Under the pieces are notes generated by a model. The model searched no databases. It saw only the letters and a program-made list of their open reading frames with translations, and was not told the origin of the DNA. This document shows, one piece after another, positions 1 to 6,978 of a DNA stretch of 40,778 nucleotides (positions are counted from its first letter, which is position 1; each line of letters starts with the position of its first letter). The position numbers and the translations under genes are program-made. The DNA is from Roseburia sp. (GTDB taxonomy: Bacteria > Bacillota > Clostridia > Lachnospirales > Lachnospiraceae), in NCBI GenBank assembly GCA_023662875.1, contig JAMPIG010000025.1, positions 1 to 40,778 on the forward strand, in the 5' to 3' direction.

Positions 1-1279
1 CCAGATGCTGAAAGGAAAAACGGTTCGGCTGCTTTGCCAGAGCGGCAGGCATATAGCTGAACTGCAGAAAAGGCTTCAGACGGATGTCTCTTAAAAAATC
101 CAGCACCAGATCAATATAGACAAAATTATAGCGCGGAACATTTTCCTCGTTCATCGTAAAAACAAACAGTTGATCCGAAAAAATCCCATTGAAGAACAGA
201 TATTTATAACCGATATCCCGCTGCAGGCGGCGCAGCATGGTCTGAACCTCGCCCAGCAGAATATCCGCGGCCTGCCCGATGGCGGCCACGGTTTTCCAGG
301 TATGTCTTAAAGGCGTTGCGGGAGTCTGCGTGGAGAAAGCGCCCTTTGCGGAAACCGGCGGAATGACGAGGGGTTGAGCGGTATCCTGCTGTAAATGCTT
401 TTTCAGCCCTGCCATGTAATTGTGTTGTTCCAGGGGCATGAAAGAGCTTGCGGAGGCTTGCTTTTGCTTCCGGCGGTAGGCGCTGGGAAGCATACCGTAT
501 TCCTTCTTGAAAATCTGGGTAAAAGCGTGATTGTTTGGGAAACCGCTGTCCGCTGAAATTTCCTCCATGTTCTTTTCCGTATTTATGAGGTCGTGGACGG
601 CATGATTGAGCCGCAGCTGCGTCAGGTAGGTCAGATAATTGACTCCGAACTGCTCCACGAAAAATTTTGACAGATAGGGGGCGGACAGATGAATTTTGTC
701 CGCCAGCTGCGACAGGGAGAGATCTTCCGTATAGTGTTCCTGGATGATCTGAACAATCTCGTCCACTCTGGAGGCATAGCGGTGATTGCGCTGGTCGATG
801 GCGGCGGAACGCTCCACGCGGAAATGGGTAAACAGAATTTCCATCAGCTGATAGATATAGATCCAGTTCCGCAGCTCGTACCCGGTGCGCTGATCCGCGT
901 TATTTTTCACGATCAGGGCGATGATGCGGCGCATTTGCCGGAAGGCTTCCTCGTTGCCGGACATCCGGCTGTTGCACTCAAATTTCGGATGAAGCGGGAC
1001 GGCAAAGTTCTTTTCCAGAGAAGTCTGATCCATCTGAATCGATACATAGACGCAGTCGGAGGATCGCAATTCGTGGACTGTGTGTTTTTCTATCGTGAGA
1101 ATATCGTCTGTCTGCAGCCGGTAGAGCTGGTCTTCCACGGAAATATTACAGCTGCCGCTTAAAATAAAAATAATTTCAAAGTAATCGTGCATATGCGCGC
1201 TGATATGTCCGATCTGATGCAGGGTGCATTTAAAAGGAGTATGTGATTCAAAGGTTGAAATTTCATAGGTTTTTGCCAT
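1..1279 (-). CDS. AraC-family regulator fused to a GH39-like domain (3' end cut by window)
   Basis: I translated this gene by hand because it is open at the left edge; 426 codons are visible from the ATG at 1279. Residues 1-100 look like a cupin-type AraC sensor (HMHDYFEIIFILSG). A two-helix AraC DNA-binding domain follows around residues 175-275 (LSLSQLADKIHLSAPYLSKF, then SGFPNNHAFTQIFKKEYG). The remaining C-terminal part matches the start of GH39 xylosidase-type domains: HTWKTVAAIGQA, then RDIGYKYLFFNGIFSDQL, then FVYIDLVLDFL and KPFLQFSYMP. It is transcribed away from the Rbs-type importer at 1791, so control of that operon is the likely role. AraC-GH39 fusions are known in Firmicutes; whether the GH39 part senses or hydrolyses sugar is not shown here, and its catalytic glutamates would lie beyond the edge. 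Confidence 0.85.
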   Translation of the reverse strand, partial: MAKTYEISTFESHTPFKCTLHQIGHISAHMHDYFEIIFILSGSCNISVEDQLYRLQTDDILTIEKHTVHELRSSDCVYVSIQMDQTSLEKNFAVPLHPKFECNSRMSGNEEAFRQMRRIIALIVKNNADQRTGYELRNWIYIYQLMEILFTHFRVERSAAIDQRNHRYASRVDEIVQIIQEHYTEDLSLSQLADKIHLSAPYLSKFFVEQFGVNYLTYLTQLRLNHAVHDLINTEKNMEEISADSGFPNNHAFTQIFKKEYGMLPSAYRRKQKQASASSFMPLEQHNYMAGLKKHLQQDTAQPLVIPPVSAKGAFSTQTPATPLRHTWKTVAAIGQAADILLGEVQTMLRRLQRDIGYKYLFFNGIFSDQLFVFTMNEENVPRYNFVYIDLVLDFLRDIRLKPFLQFSYMPAALAKQPNRFSFQHL

Positions 1280-1335
1280 GGCTTTAGTCTCCTGCCTTAG
1301 AAATTCTCCGCGAGACAACCTTTGCGGCGAACGAA

Positions 1336-1416
1336 AATTGTCAACGACAATTAGAACCTCTTTTCACCGGGTGAAGTCTCTTTTCACTCTAGTATACCAG
1401 ATAATCCCGTGAAAAG
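1336..1416. promoter_or_regulatory. Operator-like repeats between the divergent AraC gene and the importer
   Basis: Three nested signals lie here. A perfect inverted repeat AATTGTC-aac-GACAATT spans 1336-1352. The decamer CTCTTTTCAC occurs at 1358-1367 and 1378-1387, exactly 20 bp apart (about two helical turns), and an inverted copy GTGAAAAG lies at 1409-1416. The first decamer overlaps a perfect palindrome TTCACC-g-GGTGAA at 1363-1375. Spaced half-sites like this are typical of AraC-family operators. Binding by the adjacent AraC-GH39 protein is inferred from position. Confidence 0.5.
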
Positions 1417-1790
1417 CATCCGAAAAGATTAAAAATATCAGGAAAAATCCCGGAAATCAAAAAATAGACAAAATAGAAAAGTAAAATTTGTGACAAAAAT
1501 ATAAAAACCTTAAAAATTTAATCTATTTTTTGAAAGAGAAAGATAGATGCCGACGGCATTTGAGGAAATCCGTTTTCAAAAGCTTAAAAAAAGATGGAAA
1601 AGGGAAAAAGAATCGAATGGGTTTTACGGCCGGGAAATCTTATACTGTAAGCTGTCAGGTACAGGAAACAAAAAGAGATTGTCTGTGCCGCCGCCGATAC
1701 GCGGGAAGCGTACAGGGATGCGAGGATGGCATGACAGGAGCCTTGGCGCAGGAGAGAAAGCGCACTGCGCGTAAAGATGAGGGAGCAAGC
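1417..1790 (+). other. AT-rich leader of the importer operon
   Basis: This is non-coding DNA between the operator region and the ATPase gene. The stretch 1420-1540 is very AT-rich and probably holds the operon promoter, but I cannot pick a convincing -35/-10 pair. A perfect palindrome ATGCCG-a-CGGCAT lies at 1547-1559. The ATPase reading frame stays open upstream to 1530, but that extension has no family similarity and I treat it as untranslated. Confidence 0.4.
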
Positions 1791-3293
1791 ATGGAGAAAC
1801 CAATTCTGCAGTTGAAAAATATTTCCAAGAGGTTCGGGAGCGTGACGGCTCTGAACCGTGTGTCCCTGGACGTGTACCCGGGGGAAATACGGGGACTGAT
1901 CGGGGAGAACGGCTCCGGTAAATCTACGATTTCATCCATTGCGGCGGGAATGCAGAAGGCAAACGAAGGGGAAATGACTTTTCAGGGGCGGCCCTGGAAT
2001 CCGGGCAGTATGATAGAAGCTCTGCAGCACGGGATCGGAATGATTGTGCAGGAGAGCGGAACCATCGAAGGGGTTACCGTAGCCGAGAATATTTTCCTGG
2101 GCGAGCTGGATTTGTTCCGAAATAAGCTGGGACTCATCGACCGGAAGCGGATGAACCGGATGGCTGACGAGGCGATGGCGGCAATCGGGGTGGATTCCAT
2201 AAAGGGCGGTATGCCGATGGCCGCGTTGGATTTTCAGACCAGAAAGCTGGTTGAGATTGCGAAGGTGGTTCGGAAGGAGTCGGATATTCTGGTGATCGAC
2301 GAGACCAGCACGGCGCTCTCCCATGACGGCAGAGAGATTATGTACCGGCTGATCAAGAGGTTCCGGGATGACGGGAAGGCGGTTATCTTTATTTCCCATG
2401 ACCTGGAGGAAATCATGGAGGTGTGCGATACTCTGACGGTTCTCAGGGACGGGAACCTGATCCGTACCTTCCGGAAGGAAGAGTTTGATGCGGATGCGAT
2501 CCGCACCAGTATGATCGGCAGAGAGCTTCAGGGGGACTATTACCGAAGCGACTATAACGCTTCCCGGCGGGATGAGGTTTCCTTGAAGGCGGAGGGGCTG
2601 AGGCTGGGAGAAGAGTTAAAGGATGTCAGCATCACGCTCTATAAGGGAGAAATCGTAGGAGTCGGCGGTCTGTCCTCCTGCGGAATGCATACTCTGGGCA
2701 AGGCGCTGTTCGGGGCTGCCCCGTTAGAGAGGGGAAGCGTCACGACCGCGGACGGGAAAGAAATAAAGGATCCGGCGGGAGCGATGAAGGAGGGCTTCGG
2801 GTATGTCTCCAAGGATCGGGATGTGGAGTCTCTCTGTCTGACTGCAAGTATCCGGGACAATATCGCGATCGCCGGTATGGAGAAATATGCAATCGGAGGC
2901 TTCCTCATCACGAATCGGAAAGAAAAGGAGTATGTCAGCCGACAAATTCGCGAGTTATCGATTAAATGCTATGATTCGGAGCAGCTGACCGGGCAGCTTT
3001 CGGGAGGCAACAAGCAGAAGGTGGTTTTCGGGAAATGGATCGGGTGCGGCAGCGAAATCCTGATTCTGGACTGTCCCACCAGAGGCGTCGATATCGGCGT
3101 GAAGCAGGCGATGTATCAGCTGATGACGCAGCTTAAGAAAGAGGGTAAGACCATTCTCATGATCAGCGAAGAGCTGCCGGAGCTGATCGGAATGAGCGAC
3201 CGCATCCTGATTATGAAAGACGGGAAGATTACAAAGGAATTTGAGCGCAGCGCAGAGCTGTCGGACGCGGATATTATAGAGTATATGATCTAA
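1791..3293 (+). CDS. CUT2/Rbs-type sugar ABC transporter, double ATP-binding protein
   Basis: This 500-residue protein has the normal RbsA/MglA length with two fused nucleotide-binding domains and powers sugar import. Domain 1 has a perfect Walker A (GENGSGKST, residues 38-46), a degenerate signature (LDFQTRKLVEIAK) and Walker B ending IDETSTALS. Domain 2 has the usual degenerate P-loop (GGLSSCGMHT), a good LSGGNKQKV signature, and a Walker B reading LILDCPTRGVDIG, in which the usual catalytic glutamate is a cysteine (checked in the DNA). The start at 1791 follows GAGGGAGC and gives the standard N-terminus MEKPILQLKNISKRFG. It heads the operon with the permeases at 3349 and 5919 and the binding protein at 4528. 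Confidence 0.93.
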   Translation: MEKPILQLKNISKRFGSVTALNRVSLDVYPGEIRGLIGENGSGKSTISSIAAGMQKANEGEMTFQGRPWNPGSMIEALQHGIGMIVQESGTIEGVTVAENIFLGELDLFRNKLGLIDRKRMNRMADEAMAAIGVDSIKGGMPMAALDFQTRKLVEIAKVVRKESDILVIDETSTALSHDGREIMYRLIKRFRDDGKAVIFISHDLEEIMEVCDTLTVLRDGNLIRTFRKEEFDADAIRTSMIGRELQGDYYRSDYNASRRDEVSLKAEGLRLGEELKDVSITLYKGEIVGVGGLSSCGMHTLGKALFGAAPLERGSVTTADGKEIKDPAGAMKEGFGYVSKDRDVESLCLTASIRDNIAIAGMEKYAIGGFLITNRKEKEYVSRQIRELSIKCYDSEQLTGQLSGGNKQKVVFGKWIGCGSEILILDCPTRGVDIGVKQAMYQLMTQLKKEGKTILMISEELPELIGMSDRILIMKDGKITKEFERSAELSDADIIEYMI

Positions 3294-3348
3294 TGAGCGC
3301 AGAGGGAAAACAATCGTCTGCGAAGCAGGACAAGAACAGGAGGCGCTT

Positions 3349-4350
3349 ATGGAAAGCAGGAAAGAAAAAAAGAACGGTTCGGACACCTATAAAATACGGC
3401 AGATTATGATCGCGCTGCTTCCCCTTGCGGCGCTGGCGGTTCTGTTCGTCGTCTTCTGCGGCGTGGTCGGGGCGAAGGGGTATCGCCTGGATATGTATTT
3501 GAAGATTGTCTTTAACGAAGGCGTTGTTCTGGCGGTAGTCGCGACAGGGGCAATCTTTATCTATACCCTTGGAACCTTTGATATCAGTCTGGGGGCGGCT
3601 ACGCTGTTTGCGGCGACCATGGGAGTTACGGTATATAACGCGACGGAAAGTCTCCCGCTTATGATACTGGTGATTTTCGGAACGGGTATTCTCTGTTCCC
3701 TTTTGAACTCGGTGCTGGCGTCGGTCTTCCATATACCGGCCTTTGTGACGACGGTGGCAATGATGTCCGTATTGTCCGCGGTGGCGGCGCAGATTATTAC
3801 CACGAACGGCGGCGCGATTGGAGGAATCAGTATTCCCCGAACAGTGCTGAAGCCTTTTGACACCATGAGCTTTAAAATCCTGCTGCTGGCGCTGTTTTTC
3901 CTGTTCTGCTTCTTTGTGTTTCAGCTGACGAAAACAGGCCGCAGGCAGAAATTTATCGGCGGGAATCCGATCTGCGCGGCACTGACCGGTATCCGCTATA
4001 ACAAGTACGCCGTCATAGCCTTTACTATGACGGGGATCGGCGTGGGGCTGGGAGCGTTTCTGACGCTGGTTTATACGCCCTCCGTTACCACGACGACGGC
4101 GTCCAGTATCGGAATGCACATTTTTATCGCTATCGTCTTTGGGGGTATGCCGATTTCGGGAGGCGCGAGATCCCGGATTTATGCGGCGGTTGTGGGAGGA
4201 TTCTCCTTTATGCTGCTGAACGATATTCTGGAGATTCTGATCGAGAGCAGCGCCGCTTACGGGATTACGCAGGTAATCAGCGCCGTGTTCTTTCTGGCGG
4301 TGGTCTACATAACCGGTATGAACTACAGAACCAGCCTGCTTCCAAGATAA
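3349..4350 (+). CDS. CUT2/Rbs-type ABC transporter permease 1
   Basis: This 333-residue, very hydrophobic protein has about eight to ten membrane segments and belongs to the RbsC/BPD_transp_2 family. The family core is visible in GTFDISLGAATLFAATMGV and in the late loop IVFGGMPISGGARS, which corresponds to the GG-x-S-x-x-GG-x-G region of RbsC proteins. The ATG at 3349 follows AGGAGG at a good distance. It lies 55 bp downstream of the ATPase gene and is only distantly similar to the second permease at 5919, so the membrane channel is probably a heterodimer. Confidence 0.9.
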   Translation: MESRKEKKNGSDTYKIRQIMIALLPLAALAVLFVVFCGVVGAKGYRLDMYLKIVFNEGVVLAVVATGAIFIYTLGTFDISLGAATLFAATMGVTVYNATESLPLMILVIFGTGILCSLLNSVLASVFHIPAFVTTVAMMSVLSAVAAQIITTNGGAIGGISIPRTVLKPFDTMSFKILLLALFFLFCFFVFQLTKTGRRQKFIGGNPICAALTGIRYNKYAVIAFTMTGIGVGLGAFLTLVYTPSVTTTTASSIGMHIFIAIVFGGMPISGGARSRIYAAVVGGFSFMLLNDILEILIESSAAYGITQVISAVFFLAVVYITGMNYRTSLLPR

Positions 4351-4373
4351 GTCTGCAAAGAACAGGCATTTTC

Positions 4374-4450
4374 CGGAATCGCCAGATTCCGTGGGATCGC
4401 CAGATTCCGTAGCATCGGTTTATGCCGCCGTTGGCGGTATGGCGGAATTT
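4374..4450 (+). promoter_or_regulatory. Intergenic stem-loops and an 18-bp tandem repeat before the binding-protein gene
   Basis: A hairpin with arms CGGAATC/GATTCCG and loop GCCA lies at 4374-4391. The 15-mer ATCGCCAGATTCCGT occurs at 4378-4392 and again at 4396-4410, an 18-bp period. A second hairpin, ATGCCGCC-gtt-GGCGGTAT, spans 4432-4450 with one G-U pair. None is followed by a T-run, so they look like transcript-processing or stabilising elements that could raise binding-protein output relative to the upstream permease. Confidence 0.5.
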
Positions 4451-4527
4451 AGCGCATGGTGCGTTAAAGATAAATGCGTCCGGCACAAAGCTGCTGGACG
4501 CCACTCAGACAAGGAGGAAAAATTTAT

Positions 4528-5772
4528 ATGAAAAAAGGATTCAAGAAGTTATTGTGTTTCGCTTTGACCGGTATTCTGGCAGTCGGTATGCTGGCAGGGT
4601 GCGGTTCGGACGACGGCGGAAGCAGTTCTGCGCCGAGCTCCGATAACAGCTCCGTCAGCAGCCCCAGCGAGGCGGGCGGCAGCTCCGCCGCAGGCACGGA
4701 GGAGCCTGCGGGCAGCGGTTTTTCGACGGAAGGCGTTAAGATCGGCGTTCTGGTTGCGGACGTAAGCGGCGAGGAGGCTCAGGGCTTCCGCTCCTATTAT
4801 GAGAATTATCTTGCGGAGCAGTACGGCGTTACCTTTACCTATACGGACGCCCTGGCAAGCGCGGAGGACGAAAAGACGGCGATCGAGAAGTTTGTCTCCC
4901 AGGGCTATCAGGCGATTATTTCCCTGTCGAGCAGCGACCGGGCGATGCAGATTGAGACCTGCGAGGAATACGGAGTTTACTACGCGATTGCTTCCGGCGT
5001 ATTGGATTCCGAGCAGTACGAGACCTACAAGGGTTATGAGTATTTCGCGGGGCAGATCGGACCCAGCAACGAGACAGAGTTCGAGGCCGGAAAGGCTATG
5101 GGAGAGTATTACAAGGGACAGGGCGTATCCGCTGTAGCGATCTACGGCGCGTTTATCCCCAACCCGATGCATGTTTACCGCGCGGCGGGCGTGCTGGCAG
5201 GGCTTGGCGACAGCTACGGCGGAACGACGGAGATGGACGCTATCGCGGGACAGATCTTCCAGGATCAGGGCGTGAAGCTGGATAAGGTTTCCGGCGATGT
5301 AGAGGTAGCGGCCTATCTTCAGGGGTACGGCGATACGACGACGGATGAGCTGAACGCGGCGATCCAAAAAAGTCCGGATGCGTTCCTCTCGGTAGGCATG
5401 GCGACCACCTTCTTTACCCAGTCCCTAAATGAGGCGGGAATCTCCTTCGCGGATATCGATTCCTTTACGCAGGCGAACGGAATCGCGATCAAGGATGGCA
5501 AGCTGACTTATCTTGCCGGGAAATATTCTTCCTCCATCGGTCCGGTGTTCGCTCTGATTATCAACGCGGTAAACGGAAATGTCATCCGCGATAACGGCAA
5601 TGCGGTATCAATCAGCCAGGGATACCTGGTGGCTACGGACGGAGCGTCCTTTGACGAATATTATGTATCGGACAACGGCGACGCGCCGATTTACGATAAG
5701 GCAGCGCTGGATAGTATTATCGGCGCAAACGTAACCTTTGAGGATGTGAAGAAGCTGGTAGAGTCCAAGTAG
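4528..5772 (+). CDS. Sugar ABC transporter substrate-binding lipoprotein (Peripla_BP_4-like)
   Basis: This 414-residue protein starts at the ATG after AAGGAGG. It has a lipoprotein signal peptide (MKKGFKKLLC, hydrophobic stretch, LAGC with Cys25 as the lipidation site) followed by a Ser/Gly/Ala-rich linker to about residue 70. The rest has the periplasmic-binding-protein type I fold expected of CUT2 transporters (VKIGVLVADVSGEEAQG, then a repeated alpha/beta pattern). It would capture a sugar outside the cell and deliver it to the flanking permeases. The ligand cannot be read from sequence; the neighbouring GH78 and GH3 enzymes suggest a plant-type oligosaccharide or monosaccharide. Confidence 0.88.
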   Translation: MKKGFKKLLCFALTGILAVGMLAGCGSDDGGSSSAPSSDNSSVSSPSEAGGSSAAGTEEPAGSGFSTEGVKIGVLVADVSGEEAQGFRSYYENYLAEQYGVTFTYTDALASAEDEKTAIEKFVSQGYQAIISLSSSDRAMQIETCEEYGVYYAIASGVLDSEQYETYKGYEYFAGQIGPSNETEFEAGKAMGEYYKGQGVSAVAIYGAFIPNPMHVYRAAGVLAGLGDSYGGTTEMDAIAGQIFQDQGVKLDKVSGDVEVAAYLQGYGDTTTDELNAAIQKSPDAFLSVGMATTFFTQSLNEAGISFADIDSFTQANGIAIKDGKLTYLAGKYSSSIGPVFALIINAVNGNVIRDNGNAVSISQGYLVATDGASFDEYYVSDNGDAPIYDKAALDSIIGANVTFEDVKKLVESK

Positions 5773-5781
5773 CGAAAAGAA

Positions 5782-5815
5782 TATCCGGCTGAATCGCTGT
5801 CGATTCGGCCGGATA
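5782..5815 (+). promoter_or_regulatory. Strong 3' stem-loop after the binding-protein gene
   Basis: The arms ATCCGGCTGAATCG and CGATTCGGCCGGAT (5783-5796 and 5801-5814) pair over 14 bp with one G-U pair around a CTGT loop. There is no T-run after it, so it is more likely a 3' stabiliser or processing barrier that protects the abundant binding-protein message than a full terminator. Confidence 0.55.
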
Positions 5816-5918
5816 ATATGGCACATTACGCATCGCATAGAGGGAAGTGCGTAAGAATACAGGCATGACAACAGCAGTAAAGGTAGTTCTCGGACTGCGG
5901 AAAGGCAGGGGCATTAAT

Positions 5919-6908
5919 ATGAGTACGTCGAAGAGAATAGCGGGAACTCTGGCAATTCCGATCATTTCAGCCGTCCTTTTGGAGGCAGTCTGTCTCGGGA
6001 ACGGCCAGCATATCATCACCAATATGAGAAGCTTTCATAATTTTGTGGTATATACGGCTATTGTAATGGTTACCACGATGGCGCTGTCGATCAATTTAAA
6101 CAGCGGAAGATTTGACTTTTCCCTGGGATCTATGGCGGCGCTGTCCGCGGTAATCGGGGCGAAGGCTGCGTACGCGGTATTGGGCGGAGGAGCCGGAAGC
6201 GCCGCGCTTATGCTGCTGGTAACCGTTCTTGCGGGGGCGGTTCTGGGATTGGCTTCGGGAACATTATACGTCGTTCTCAGGATACCGCCGATCATCACGT
6301 CTCTGGGAGTCACTTTGATCTATGAGGGGCTTCTTTATACGGTTACCGGCGGAAAATACCTGATGGCGGAGGTGCAGAATTCTTCGATGTCCGGGTTTGT
6401 GGGAACCTGGGTTTACGCGGCGGTGATAATCGCGATCGTTCTCGGGATTATGATACTTATTTTCGATCATACAAAATTCGGATACGATTACAACGCGCTG
6501 AAAAACGGACAGAAGGTAGCGGTAAACACCGGAATCCGAGAGGTTCGGAATGCGCTGGGGTGTTATATCATCAGCGGAGCGCTGATGGGAATCGTGGGCT
6601 TTTTAAACGCGGCGCGCAATACGAATATCAACGGGGGACAGCTGAATTTCGGCTCGATTGCCATCATGTTTACGGCGTTCCTGCCTATGTTTATCGGATC
6701 CTATATCGGCAGGTTCAGCAATGAAAAGCTGGGATTTTTACTGGCGGCGGTCTGCATGTCCCTGCTGAACTCTGCCTTTGCGGCATTGTCGAACGTTGTG
6801 ACGGCGTCGATGCAGTCCATCATCAACGCGGTATTGTTGATGGTATTCCTGATCTACCTGAATAATGAAAAGCTGCTCGTCAAAATTTTTTCCATGAAGA
6901 AATTCTAA
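5919..6908 (+). CDS. CUT2/Rbs-type ABC transporter permease 2
   Basis: This is a second RbsC-family permease of 329 residues. The family core is visible in MALSINLNSGRFDFSLGSMA, in the long hydrophobic segments, and in the late loop FTAFLPMFIGSYIG. I chose the ATG at 5919 because it is preceded by GCAGGGGC and gives a typical N-terminus (MSTSKRIAGTLAIPI). In-frame GTG (5847) and ATG (5865) codons upstream have poor ribosome binding sites. Known systems with two different CUT2 permeases include LsrCD and the galactofuranose transporter YtfT/YjfF, so a heterodimer is plausible here too. Confidence 0.87.
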   Translation: MSTSKRIAGTLAIPIISAVLLEAVCLGNGQHIITNMRSFHNFVVYTAIVMVTTMALSINLNSGRFDFSLGSMAALSAVIGAKAAYAVLGGGAGSAALMLLVTVLAGAVLGLASGTLYVVLRIPPIITSLGVTLIYEGLLYTVTGGKYLMAEVQNSSMSGFVGTWVYAAVIIAIVLGIMILIFDHTKFGYDYNALKNGQKVAVNTGIREVRNALGCYIISGALMGIVGFLNAARNTNINGGQLNFGSIAIMFTAFLPMFIGSYIGRFSNEKLGFLLAAVCMSLLNSAFAALSNVVTASMQSIINAVLLMVFLIYLNNEKLLVKIFSMKKF

Positions 6909-6919
6909 GAATTGTTTGT

Positions 6920-6954
6920 GCCATCGAAGATGGTGCCGATGCCGTCAGCGGCAT
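6920..6954 (+). promoter_or_regulatory. Two intergenic stem-loops before the GH78-like gene
   Basis: GCCATC-gaa-GATGGT (6920-6934) is followed by ATGCCG-tcag-CGGCAT (6939-6954). The second shares its core with the palindrome at 1547 and the hairpin at 4432. No T-run follows, so transcription probably continues into the glycosidase gene. Confidence 0.45.
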
Positions 6955-6978
6955 GACGGGAAGCAGGGGGAGGCCGGA

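Noticed and set aside
1530-1790. In-frame N-terminal extension of 87 codons on the importer ATPase
   Set aside because: The sequence before residue MEKPILQ is lysine/arginine-rich with no family match, whereas the start at 1791 gives the standard RbsA length and has a good ribosome binding site.
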